Made by a program: the position numbers and the translations under genes. 64,000 nt of DNA from Montifringilla adamsi (Eukaryota; Chordata; Aves; Passeriformes; Passeridae). Below are positions 23,432 to 35,470 of this stretch, piece by piece. The first letter of the stretch is position 1, and the number at the start of each line of letters is the position of its first letter. The notes below the pieces were generated by a model that was not told where the DNA came from, did not search any database, and saw nothing but the letters and a program-made list of their open reading frames with translations. The stretch is taken from assembly GCA_017590115.1 (NCBI GenBank), contig JAGGNK010006426.1:631221-695220 (forward strand). Reading direction: 5' to 3'.

Positions 23432-26400
23432 TTTATGGCAGGCAGAGAAAAGGGGAAAAGAAAAAAATGGAATCTGAAAGGTGTCATCTAGTAGTCACAT
23501 TTTGCTCTTGCCTCATTACCAATTAGAAATAAAAATACTCTTAAAGAAAATTCCTTCACAGAATTTCCAGTTATAAGGATATATTTTAAATTTTTTAGTC
23601 CTGTAACTAAACTTGAGCACAGTAACTAATTTGCCAATGCCAAATGTTGATACTCAAAATTGCAGATCTAATATATAATACATTCTCAATAGGGCACATG
23701 TACTTTGCTAATTTTGTAGAGAAGAAGGGAAGAAACTGCAGTCATTAAAATGGAAAATGCAAACACTGTTGTAATACTTCACTTTCCTCATTTCATTACT
23801 TAACATAGCTGAGGTCTCTGGTTCAATTTCTTGAGTATGAAAGACTCATATTGCCAGCTCTGCACAAACATCATCTGAAGAGAACAGAGATATGTTTATA
23901 AGAGATAATCACTGAGATGCAGATACACAATAAAAGGTTGTATCACAAAACCCATACATGAAGAATTATGCAGAAGTTATGTCATATACCTTCTCTTTAT
24001 TTCTATCAAAAGAAAAAAAATGCTAGTCATTTTTAAACTGTGTAAAAAATTCAAAATGTAGAATACATTAAGGGAGAGCATTATAAGCCAAGATTTTATT
24101 CCATATCAGCATCATTTGCTGACTATTTCTGACTATTTCTTCCTTTTGGAAAGGAACCCTTAATTTCATGCTGTTCTAATAGCAAACAGAATTTGACTGT
24201 AGGGTGTTATGTTAAAAGAAGTTCCTGTTTTCTTCACCCATTCTCAACTACCAGAATAGAAAAGCAACAACCACAGATGTTTCTCTTTCCAATAGTAGAT
24301 AATGTCTGTGATAAATTTCAAAGGCCAAGGAGCAGATTCTTGTAGGGAGCTGGAATGGGAAAACTGAACAAATATGGTATTTCCTAACCAAAGAAGACAG
24401 AGAGATCATTTGAAAGACAAAAAGTTAAATTTGTAAAAATGTGGTATATTAACTCTTTTTTGTTTTACTTTTTACTAGAATAAACCAATAGTTTCAGGCA
24501 GCATTCAAGAATCTGGAAAGAAAATATTTAGGAAGGATACACTGCAAAGGACCTGAGAGTTGATGCAGCCTGATACAATTTACCTTTTTTTTTTTTTTTT
24601 AATATAACATTTTTGTTCCTCAGAGACAAATCATGTCTGGCTGGGATAATTAAGGTGTTTCCAGTGAGAGGTTGAACTGCACAGGGTGGCAGCAATCCTC
24701 CTGAACCCTCTTCAATTCACTGGTACAATTCTAATAAATAGCTTCATGAAACCCCAGGAAGGGCACTCCAACATATGGATCTTACTATCACATCTTGTTC
24801 AGGACTAACCTCAGTCTTTGGTCCAAACACTTCGAAGAAAGCAATATAGATGCAGCAGTGAACTACCAGCTTTCTATTCCCTGATCATTACCATAAATAC
24901 ATTTTAAATCATATCTCAAGTTGAGGTGTAGCTTTCATTTTGTATTAATGTGTATTTAGAGAAAGGTCCTGCACCCCAAATGTTATCTTTAGGCACAGAA
25001 TAAACAAAAATGCTTCATTTTGGAAAAGATCTGCTTCAAAAAGTGAACAGAAAATAATGATCTCCTATTGCCCAGACGCTTTACTGACTTTGTTATGGTG
25101 TACAAGAGATAAGTGAAACCAAGGCTCAGTCTTATTCTGCTTCCTTTCTCCAGCCAATTTCTGACTTAATCTCTTGCTGAAAATTACTTCGGTATGGACC
25201 TTGCTTTTCCTGTCAGGTGGGACTCAATAGTTAGTATAGTCACTTCAATCTTTCAGACATGTGAAATTTCTATCACTGTAAAGGTGCTTGAAAACACAGA
25301 ACAAGAAAACAGAACCATGAAATAGATGTTTAAATCCTTGGGGTATGACACATCTATCCTTTCTTAGGCCTGTAGGATTGCCAAGGCCTGAAACAGAGAT
25401 GGCTTTACTTCAGTTATAGAACATTGCCTCATGTGCATGAGGCAAATACTTTAACAAAATCCCTTTAGTGTGAAATCTTAATTCTGCAAGCTCTTAAAAA
25501 AATACTGCCAAGAGAAGGAGAAAGGCACACATTGGTTTTATAGAACAAAAGAAAACAAAAAGCAATTTAAAACCAAGAATAACACAGCAGTAACTACAGA
25601 AGTTCCAAAACCTTTCCATTTAAACCTAATATTCTGCAAGAAGTGAGAAAGATATTTTTGAACCCACAGACACAATTTCATTACCATTCCTGACTATTTG
25701 CACAAGTGTCCCAAATTTCCAAATTGTTAGCATTTTTATAATCAGCTTCAACATTACACTGCGTGGTACAACATACCACAGAATCTTTATAGAAGTAAAA
25801 ATGGGAGATATTTTGTTATTATCCACTTCTTTGTGTGTTGCTTTCATTAAAAACTGCAAAGCACTATTAGTACCTTTACACTACTTGTATCTTTTATGGA
25901 ATGGTTCTTTACCTTTCTAAGATCTTGGTGCAACCCTTCTCATGGTTTTGAACACAATTCAAATAGAGTTGTTTTCTGGTTGTTTCTTTATGGTTTGGGC
26001 TTTTTCAGTTTTGGTTGAGATTATTGTTTGGTTGGTTTTGATGCCATTCTTTTTGTTTTGGTGGGGCAGGGGGCCATAAGAGTTACATTAATATATGCTA
26101 AGGCTCAAATCCAGCTTTCAATTATGTCTAGGGAATATCAGAGACAAAAATCTTGGCAAGACTTGGAAAATGGACAGTAGGACAAATATTATTCCACTGA
26201 CAAACTGAAACACATAAAACAAGAAAATGCATAAGACAAGAATGTGTTTCCTTCACATTAGCAAGCTGCTAAATATCACTGCATAGATATGTTCTTAAGA
26301 AGGGTTATTTTCTTGTGCACATTGCACCAAACTGAGCAGTTACTGCAAAAGAGAGGTATCTCCTTTTAATGAGTTTAGCAGTCAATTCCACTGCTACTAT

Positions 26401-27100
26401 ACTTGGGGAAGAAAGAGTGAATATATGTGAAAAGTGAAATAAATATTATTTGTGAAATAAATATAATGTATAACACATTTTTAATAAGAAGGATAGTGTC
26501 CTTAATGTGGCTGCTCTTCTTCAGCATTGTTCACAGAGTCAGTGTCCAGGCACTTTCAGTATTCACAAATGCAGCCCTCGAAAGGAATGGATCCCAGGTT
26601 GTATCTTGTGTTTAGTAAAAACTGATGCTGAAAGTTGGGATCAGAGACAATGGCGAGATCAATGAGAATAATATGAAACACAAGAAGCCTAGACTTGATC
26701 AATAGTATGTTCTATACCTTACCATCTTAAATCCCTTACTTAAAAGGAAATTTCAGAAACTAAGAACATATTTATGTGAAAAAGTGATGTAAAATTTGAT
26801 AGCTAGTTCCTTTCTTTTTTGAAGGAAGTCTAGTGGGAGTGAATAAACTCCAAAATTCATCTGCTCTTGTTTACACAGAAAGAAAAAAAAAATCCTCAAA
26901 ACTCAGAAATCTTTCTTATAGATGCCTGTGTACAGAGAAAAAAACTTTTATTAAGCATGATTATCAACAAATTAATAAAAGATCCAAGTGGGGAAGTTTT
27001 GAAGTTTATCTATTAATTTTACCAGCTACAGCTGTCTGTCACTATGGTCTCTCCCAAATTATTTGCCTTAGGAAGATAAAGGAAAAATAGCAAAAAGCAA

Positions 27101-27181
27101 AACATGTAGAAAAAATAAAAGGAAAAAGAAAGAAAGAAATTAAGAAGGAATAAAAGAAATTAGAGAGAAAGAAAAGAAGAT
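27101..27181. repeat. GA/A-rich tract
   Basis: Irregular purine-rich sequence with variants of GAAA and GGAA over about 80 bp, including three tandem 'gaaa' units. It is called as low complexity. Confidence 0.82.
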
Positions 27182-27547
27182 GGGGGAAATTCTGGTTCTG
27201 CAGTAACAAATTAGATACTTCATTGTTTTCACCTAGCTGCCTAGTGTTCATGTAACTTGTCATATACCAGACAGAGCATAAAATTATTTCATTTTTTTGT
27301 CATTTAATTGGCCAAAGCCACAACAGCTGTCACTTTTCATGTGAATCAAATTTCTGCCTTAAAACTTGTATGAGAACATTGGCACCTTCATAGTAGTAGT
27401 ACCATTATCTCTCTTTTTAAATCTATTTGGCTTCCTCCCCCACACCTTTGCTTTTTCCTTTTATTTGATCTGTCACAGAAACTTGTCTGGCTATTGATCC
27501 TGTAGAGTATGCCTGTTCAGTATTGCAAGGTCACTCATAATTGCATC

Positions 27548-27615
27548 TAGATTTTTTTCTCTTTTTCTCCCTCCTCCCCCCCTTTTTTTTTTCCCCAGCC
27601 CCTCCTCCTTTCTCA
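27548..27615. repeat. Polypyrimidine tract
   Basis: Nearly pure C/T over about 65 bp, with a run of six or more C followed by T12. It resembles an unusually long splice-acceptor polypyrimidine tract ending in 'cccag', but no open exon-like sequence with a matching donor follows, so it is called only as low complexity. Confidence 0.8.
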
Positions 27616-28530
27616 AAGGAAGGCAACTCTTCTGAAAAACAGCCAGTCTGGCTTACTGTGAGCTGGAATTTTACCAATAACAAAATGAATTGTGACCAAT
27701 GAAGGAGAAAATGTGGAAGGAGAAATTTAACTTACTCTGAGGTGGTATCTCTTTTACAAATGGGACACTACAAAGAGAGGAACACAGAAATGTAATGCCT
27801 TTCAAACGTATTAACCAACTAGGTCTGTAGTAAAATAAAAGCTAAGGCAGACAGATTTTTACAGCATCAAGGGCCTAAAATTTTCTCCCTTTGGGATTTT
27901 GTGATGTCAGTGTTCTGTATTTCTCTTTCAGCTACCGACAGGGATGGCATTTGCAGCTTCATGCCCTCTAGTCACATTCACACCTAAATGACCAAGTCAG
28001 GCTTTATACTTTGCTTTATTTCTTCTTCACAGTCCACAGTAACCTTACCATAGATCTGCAAAGAAGAAGAAAGGACATTTTCTTCCTTTTGCCCTCCAGT
28101 TATGTCTTGAGTGAGATATGCAGACATACTTAATCCCAACAGAACCAGCCAGCCCTTTCGCCTTTACCTTATTTATATTTTAATTATCAGAGAAGAAATT
28201 CTAGTGGCCTCCATAATCTTAGCACAGTATGTAGGGGAATCATTGTCCAGATACATTGCCAGCAGTCCAATGATTCCCAGGGCAAAGAGAAAGTGGTCCC
28301 TAGGCACTTTATGTAATCACACCGATTCTGTCTCCTGCTGGCACAGGAGCAATGGAAGTGAAACATTTTTTCTAGCTACGATTTCTCTTCTACATGGCAG
28401 TAAAATTTATTAAGAGCTCTACATTGAATTCTATAAACAGGCAGATACCAGAGAGCCAATGAAATCCGTAGAGCTAAACCTAGAGATTAGTTATAAAGTA
28501 AATGTGAATCCACATTTCTGGTACAGTAGC

Positions 28531-28583
28531 AGCTGGACTCAATGAACTTAGGGGACTTTTTTAAATTTGATGATTCTGTGATT
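28531..28583 (+). mobile_element. CR1 3'-terminal fragment, plus orientation
   Basis: A short piece matching the end of CR1: 'gctggactcaatgaactta', a degraded middle, then 'gatgattctgtgattct'. It lies about 70 bp upstream of a solo LTR. It is small, so the family is certain only to the CR1 level. Confidence 0.72.
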
Positions 28584-28651
28584 CTCAGACACACTTTTAG
28601 TTTCTTTATTTTGTTCTCCAGGCCAAGGATCCTTTGCACCCAAACCCACTA

Positions 28652-29249
28652 TGTCCTGGTTACAGATGGAATAGAAACAATTTCCTTTTTAGTACCTGGC
28701 ACAGTGCTGAATTTTGGATTTAACATGAAAATAATATTGACAATACTCTGCTGTTTTAGGGGATGCTAAGTAGTCCTTAGTCTAAATCAAGGCTTTTCAT
28801 TTTCCCATGCTCTGCTACCAAGGAGATGTAAAAGAAGCCATGAGGGAGCACAGCCAGAACAGGTGACTTGAAGTGGCCAAAGAAGTATTCCAGATAGTAA
28901 AATGCCGTGTTCAGTAGATAAACTGAGGGAATTGTCTCAGTCACCGATCACTGCTTGAGGACAAGCTAGGGAGTCATAGGTCATGAGCAAATGTATCGTG
29001 CATCATTTGTATATCTTGTGGTTTGTTCCTCTCCTTCTCCCTCTCTCTCCTTTACATTTCAACAACAGTAATAAAAATACTAATAAGTAAAAGGTATTAT
29101 TATATATTTTTACTTCAATTATTAAGCTGATCTCATCTCAAACGACAATTTTTTACCTTTTTCTGATTCTCCTTATCCCACTGCAGAGGGGTGTGGAGGG
29201 GCTGAGCAAGCAGGTGCATCATACAGTTTTTGGCTGGGGCTAGCACACA
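28652..29249 (+). mobile_element. Solo LTR (family 2), plus orientation
   Basis: It begins TGTCCTGGTTACAGATGG and shares ordered blocks with the LTR at 62108-62667: 'cagtgctgaattttggattt', 'catgctctgc', 'agggagcacagccagaacag', 'gtgac', 'tctgattctcc' and 'atcccactg'. The 3' end is near 'ggctggggctagcacaca'. No clear target duplication could be seen, and the polyadenylation motif present in the 62-kb copy (aataaa) is decayed here. No internal viral genes flank it. Confidence 0.82.
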
Positions 29250-31493
29250 ATCAAGTTATTTCATCAAGGGTAATTTCCAGAAGAAAACCCCAAAAAGTTA
29301 AAAAAGTAACATTCATGCAGTGTACACAGACTGTGTCTTCTTATTTAATTTTTGTCTTGTACCAAATCATTGCAAATACTGACTCTTTTGAGTGTAACAG
29401 CCCAATGAATAGGAAATCAGTGACAAGTATTCTTATTTTAGCATAAGGAAAGCTAACTTTACCCTCAGATAAAATCATCCAGGCACATATATGTTAGCAA
29501 AGAAGAACAATTGCCTGCCAGCAAAGAATTAGTTTCTACTTTTCCAAAACCTTCTCTTCTTTAAGCAATTAGTTTGGCTGAGAAATTAAGAGGATAACAA
29601 TTTCTCGTGCACATCTTTCCCAGTACAACTTCCACTTTTACAATCAAGGACTAAAATCTTGCTCTTTCTTTGCCATGCAACATGCTTACAATCTTACCTA
29701 GTAATTCTTATCATATTTAGAATTAGATTTTCTGTCAAACTATTCAAATGAAATCTGCGACTTCAAAATCAAACATAGGTACTGATCACACACATTATAG
29801 TAGTTGAAAACACACAGAATGATTTTGTTTATTCCCTACCAAACTCTCCCATTCTCCCTTATTTTTGAAGAGGTCATCCAAAAGCCAGATTGAAATTTTA
29901 TAATTCATATTTTTCTGTCTAGGACTTTGTGAAGAGGACAGTCAAATTACACAGCCTCATTTCTGTAACAGAAACTCATAGGAATTAATTTTGTTTCAGT
30001 TCATTGAGTTCATTATCGTAGTTTTTCACTGTGTTAAGACTGGGCTAAAGAGCAGCCACTGTGAGACATTTTTGTCTCATTGATCATCAAACTAAATTTA
30101 AAAAATATTACTAAAATGAATGTCTATGTTATTTCAATATATTTTCACTTTGAAGTCACTTTGGCACAGAAAACTTTGTGAGGTGCATCAGTTACATGGA
30201 GAAGCAGTAAAACAGATAATTAATAATGAATGCAAAAGGATGTCCTGCATCTGCATCTGGTTATTGTATGATGTGAAATATGTGAAGAACTAAGATGTGA
30301 AAAAAATTGAAATAATTTTCTTTCTTTCACTTTCGTGGCCTGCTGAGTTATGAAGACTACTTGGTCTCATGCTCTTATTTTCATTTCAATTTTTTGCCAT
30401 CATGTTTTTCTAAAGAAGTTTCTGTTGTACTACTGAATTGTGATCAAGCATTTCAAGGATCCTAAAGTTTAATGCATTGCTGACAGCAGCTTGCTCCAAT
30501 ATCAGGAAAGTTGTAAAGGAATTCTTACTAAGTTTATATTGGCAAGTTTTTGAGAAACAGGAATATTTTTGCACTGGTCTACCAGTTCAGATCCAGTCCA
30601 CACTAAGAATTTCCTACAACCCTTAGTATCAGATGACCTGTTGCAGGGTCACTATCACTTTGCAATAGTGTGGCCTGGTGCAGGGTTTGGGAGCAGGGGG
30701 GTGTGATGGTTTGAGAACAGGAGAAATAATTTTCTGGTAATTTTGATAGGGAATGTCAAATAATTGACTGGCACAAACATCTTTATTTTTAACAGTAATC
30801 CTTGATGACAACTCGAACAATTTACTTTTGAAGCTACTTGTGACAATTATATTTAAATACTGATTGTTATTTTGATCAGGCTAGCAAAAGTGTAACTCCA
30901 GGAACACTGGTACATAAGCATCATTTTGGTCATTCCAAACTGGTTTCTAATAAGAGCAGAAATTGCAAAATAGTTTATACTCACAGGGAATTTTTATAGC
31001 AACTTTCTCTTACAAACTTGCAAAATGATGACCAGATATTACTTCTCTAGTTCTATAAAGTGTAAATCTTTTGAAGGAAATCCATTCTTGATTTAAAATT
31101 AACAACTTTGAAGGTTGTCATACAGCTCCTAGGGACTGAATAGACCTATGTCAATTTTCAAGCAGATAAGAAAGACCAGCTTTTAGAATATAATGTATGT
31201 TATTAAGAAAAGAAACATGAGGAGCCTACAAACAAACTGTTGACTTTGAATGCTCATTTAGTCTGATCTTGTATACAAGGTGTGTTTCTAAATGTAATTC
31301 ATGTCAAGTTTCAGGGAAATCTTTTGCTGGGATAAATTCTTTACTAGTTTTTTCTTTGTTTAGAAAATCATAACATTTCATACTGAAGATACAATTATTT
31401 TTCAGTTCACACAGAGAAGAAATTTGGTAAATTTTTTTCTTCAAGATTTAAGAGTAAGTTATTTTCCCCAAATTTTTTCTTTTTTTTTTCTTC

Positions 31494-31524
<31 letters not shown>

Positions 31525-33999
31525 TTTCTTTTTCTTTTTCTTTTTCTTTTTCTTTTTCTTTTTCTTTTTCTTTTTCTTTTTCTTTTTGTCTTTCTTCATT
31601 TTTTTTTTCTTAGAAGTGTAATATTTACATTGGTTTCCCCCAGGTTGTATTACTCCTATGACCCTGGCCATGTTATAAAACATAAAAGTGATCATTTTAT
31701 TACTCTGAGTGCATTGACCCATAGGTTTGGTTGGCGTTTTTTGCTTTGATTTTGTTCATTTTTAATACAGAATTAGAGATATTAAACATGTTAGAAATTA
31801 AGAAATTTTATTTTCTGATGGAGAAGTTGAAGTTATAAATCCTCATGTGCAATGGTTATATTTTGAAAATTTTGTACCTTAATTATTAACTACCTCGGTT
31901 CTGAAGAATCATGCTTTGCTATGGCAAAGCTAAATGGAAACATTTCCTGCTATGGATAACAGAATTTGAACTCCTATTTGCAACAAGTGTCTTGAAAATA
32001 TTTCCCATATCTTCTTTTTCCAACACCTGAATCTCTGTATCCACAGCAGTGAAGTAAAAGATGAGTCTCAGTGCTCTCAAAAATTAAACCAAAGGTCATA
32101 TAGTATACATTATAATATACATTTACATACCTTATAATATTAATTTCACTGAGCTTTTTGGGTGTACAGTAGCCAGCATAAAATAGCTGCCTACTCAGTT
32201 GCTTATTATCTTCTTACTATTTTATAAATGAAGTATTTTAAGCTAAATACCTTACTAATTTAAAAAGCATTAAAAATTATCATTATGGTAGCTAGTAGGA
32301 TTACTCATGAAGAATCAGTTACTTAAACCTGTAACTGAAAACATTCATGTTCATTAAAACTATGCAGATAGGATTAAAATGGTCTAAGTTGAAACTAATT
32401 TCAATTTAGCATCTTTTTCTTGAAGTGTAAATATTGAGAACAGAGGGTAAGGAAAGCAGTAATGCAAGAAAGGGACAAAGAATAAATGTCTACTATATTG
32501 TGCTGGAATTGGAAAACAAATATTAAGTTCTCATTTGGCTAAATTGATGTTTGGGATTTGTATGAGGTTTGAATCTGCTGTTAACAGCTGTGACAATAAC
32601 TAAAACAAAGATTCATTTAAAAAAAAAGTTTGTAATTAAAGAAAGAGACAATTTTTATTACCCAATCTATCTGTTTGTCAAAGAACGAATATTCCACATT
32701 GCACTTAATCTGCAATTCTATTTATGACAGTTCTAAATATAAACAATGGCCTGTTAACAATTTCTGTTGCTCATTATTTCACAGATCAAGAGGTAAAACA
32801 TGTAATCTTCCCATATTTCATATATTTTTGCAACTCTTTGATTATGGCCATATTTTTGAAACACTTTAATGAATTAATTTAATTATTGAAAAATCTGTTT
32901 TATTTATGAAGGTCTATATGGGAAAAAGAGAAAACTGGATTTGCATGACATCAGTGTTGCATTCTGCAAAACTTTTACTAATGAAGAACAGCATCTGGTT
33001 TTAAAATACTGGGTAAAGACAGTAAATAACTCCTTTTAAGCACAAGCTAAAAAAGTACCCTATGCTTTTACCCTTGAGCCCCAAAAAATTCCCAGACTTT
33101 GGTAATGCCTTTTCTACTGATTTCTTCCTTTTTCATCATTTCTGAGCACAAGACAGAAATGGATGGGTGGAATGGACGGATATATGACCACATTTATACT
33201 TTGGAATATCTTTATTTGAAGATAAAAAAAACCCACGCAAGTCAAAATTCCTGAAAAAGTCACTTAGTTATGTAGTGATATGGATTTGAGAATGGACATC
33301 ACAGTATTTTCCGAAAAGTATATTCAAAAATCAGATCAGTCAGTAGGTCATTGAAATCTGTCTATATTACTGAAAATCATGTTACTTTATGAAAAGCTTT
33401 GCTTCATCTTTGCAGTTTTGAAGTGTCACATCCCACAAATCAGAAATCCCACAAATATACATGAATAATTTGGAAAAGACCATTCATTGTTTTAGTTTCA
33501 ATTCAGTATGTTTATGTGTGCTTGAAACTAAGCTTCCAAACCAAGTTCCAGTGGGTTACCGCATTAACAGCATACTTGGTACTGTTCTTGTACCCCATCA
33601 GTCACAACCACTACAGCAACGACTCCTTAACAATCATATTCTACATCAGCTACTGAACATCACCGTATAACTAAACTCATCTTGTTTACTGATGTGGTCC
33701 TTGACGGTCTTAGATGTAAGGGCTTGGTCTGGCTCATGCTGCAGGATGTCTAAAAGAGTCATTATTTTAGAAGGCAGCAGCAAGTGTCTTATCCTCTTGC
33801 TCTACTGTGTTTCTTCAGCATTTTGCTGTGCATTGTTTTCTTAGAGAAAAAACATTTCCCGCACCCCTGCTCCTCAGTGGCTATGTTTTTTTAATGACCT
33901 GGAATCATGAGTGAATTTTTAATAATCAACCATATTCAAAATGTTACCATACCTTCAAGGTCTTCGTTATTATGTACCATTTAAACTACGTATTGTAGA
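29250..33999. other. AT-rich unique DNA, no gene recognised
   Basis: Apart from the CTTTTT array no repeat family or gene is recognised. A somewhat GC-richer patch near 30590-30720 contains overlapping open frames on the minus strand with no motif. Confidence 0.55.
31468..31612. repeat. (CTTTTT)14 array within a polypyrimidine tract
   Basis: Fourteen perfect CTTTTT units at 31504-31587, flanked by irregular T runs with rare C. The opposite strand is polypurine (GAAAAA)n. The poly-Phe and poly-Lys open frames on both strands are artefacts. Confidence 0.97.
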
Positions 34000-34408
34000 C
34001 TCATAGAGCCACAGGATGTTTTGGGTTGGGTTGGCAACACCCCTGTCATGCACAGGAATCTCTTTCACTAGGTCAGATTGCTCATAGCCTGCCCAACCTG
34101 GCCTCGAACACCTCCAGTGGTTGAGTATGCACGAATCTCTGACCACTAGTCCCAATGTCTCACCCTCTTATAGTAAAAACGGCTATCCTATGGTCCAGTC
34201 CAAGTAGCCTTTGGTCATTAAAGACCCAGGTGAAAAGTCTCTCTCTGTCTACTTTATAAGCTCCCATTATGTATTGAAAGGCTAAAATAAGATCTCCCTG
34301 AAGCCTTCTAATTTCAAGGCTTATCAGCCTCATCACTCACACCTTTTCTTCACAGCAGAGGTGTTCCAGCCCTCTGACCGTTTTTGTTGCCCTCCTCTGG
34401 ACCAACTT
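34000..34408 (-). mobile_element. CR1 LINE 3' part, minus orientation (left half, split)
   Basis: The reversed CR1 3' end opens 'tcatagagccacaggatg' and runs through 'cccaacctggcctcgaacac', 'gatctccctgaagcc' and 'ggtgttccagccctctgac', to 'tgttgccctcctctggacc'. It is then cut off by a foreign segment, and the same CR1 resumes at about 35366 in the expected order. 34403-34408 (CAACTT) is a candidate target-site duplication. Confidence 0.9.
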
Positions 34409-35359
34409 TGATGCATCATCCTGGTTTGAAAGACAGGTGTCTGCTGGGAAAGGGAGGAACCTCCCTTGGAATGGAGAACGTAAATCCCCTCCCTCTGAAT
34501 TATTATAATTTTGAAATTAAGGGGCTGTCAAGCAAAGATAAGAGGATAGGAATAACAGTTCTTTACTAGTATGTGTAACAAGGCAAACAAGCAAAAACTA
34601 TGGCATTAACAACAAACAGAACCAGGAAACCGGTGACAGCCTTCTCGGCGGAGATGGGAAAGGCCGGCAGAGAGGCTTAGCTTCACAAGCCCCTCAAGCA
34701 GCCGATCCCGGTGCCCCTGCAGGGCTGGCAGAAATAAGCAAAAATCCGAGGGTGGTACACAAGATGTATCAGAAGCTCTGGAGCTGTGGCTGGAGCCACG
34801 GGATATCTCAGCAGGCAGAGGGTGCGGGGCTACAGCGCAGCGAGAGCTCGGAGCAGTGCTGAAGAAAGGGCAGGGCAGCAGTGGCCTGGCTCCCAGCAGG
34901 GCAGAGAGGGGCAAGCTCAGGATCCCGGGTACCCGAGCAGATAGAGATAGGTCCCTCTTTTAGTGAGGGGTGATAATAAGGTCCCAGCCCAAAGGCTGTT
35001 CTTACGAGCAGAGGCTCAGCCACAGAAAGGAAGAAGCAGAACAGAACTGGGCTTCAGCGGTGACAGTGAATTCTCCCTGCAGCAAGCAACACCTTGACTG
35101 TCCTCCTCTGATGCCGAGAGTGAGAGAGCAGCTGCCCCCAGCCCCGTCCTTTACCTGCTTCCAAAACTTGCGGTACCTTCACCCTCCGAGAGAAACTCCC
35201 AGAGGAAAAGAAGTGTAGCCAGATGCTACACTCCTCTCCCGACCTTGGCCATATATTTTGTTTTTCTTAAGCACGCATAAGTACCCAGTAGTTAGTTTCC
35301 TAGCAACTTAATATGGGGACAAGTGAAAAAGAAAGAAACCTACCCCCCAACACAGGTCA
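34409..35359. mobile_element. LTR-like insertion (~950 bp) splitting a CR1
   Basis: A foreign GC-richer segment sits between two collinear halves of one CR1. Proposed ends are TGATGCATCA and ACACAGGTCA (TG...CA), flanked by CAACTT (34403-34408) and AAACTT (35360-35365). These match at five of six positions, and 6 bp is the size made by ERVK-type integrases. The segment contains 'ggtttgaaagacaggtgtct' and 'taacagttctttactag', which I associate with passerine LTRs. It has no viral coding sequence. Orientation is uncertain. Open frames inside (34606-34914 minus, 34970-35218 plus) have no motif. Confidence 0.72.
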
Positions 35360-35470
35360 AAACTTTACTGACCTGGGAACTCAGAGCTGGGTGCAGCACT
35401 CTAGATGTGGTCTGATGAGAATGGAATACAAGGGAAGAATCCCCTTCTCTGACCTAGCGGTCATGCTCAG
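35360..35470 (-). mobile_element. CR1 LINE, minus orientation (right half, split)
   Basis: Continuation of the CR1 that starts at 34000: 'gggaactcagagctgggtgc', 'gcactctagatgtggtctga' and 'ccccttctctgacctag' follow the expected order after the 'ccctcctctggac' block in the left half. It fades out near 35470. Confidence 0.82.

Larger units (their letters stand above)
20186..28530. other. Long AT-rich unique block with microsatellites, no gene recognised
   Basis: Apart from the simple repeats listed separately I recognise no element or gene in these 8.3 kb. The open frames are short. The largest, 23215-23526 plus, is a Phe/Trp/Cys artefact of a T/G tract. A small direct repeat of 'tgactatttc' (two copies) lies at 24119-24138, and a T run at 24585-24600. 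Confidence 0.55.

Noticed and set aside
27548..27615. Polypyrimidine tract ending in cccag as a splice acceptor
   Set aside because: The downstream sequence has no open frame with a plausible donor, and similar tracts occur throughout the window.
30690..30850. 'tgtgatggtttgagaacag' as a possible LTR start
   Set aside because: No matching 3' end, target duplication or second copy was found in the window, and the following sequence is ordinary AT-rich DNA.
31424..31722. Poly-Phe and poly-Lys open frames
   Set aside because: Products of the CTTTTT/GAAAAA array read on either strand.
34606..35218. Overlapping open frames in a GC-rich patch, possible CpG-island exon
   Set aside because: The patch lies between two halves of one CR1 and has LTR-like ends. 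The frames overlap on both strands and have no conserved motif.
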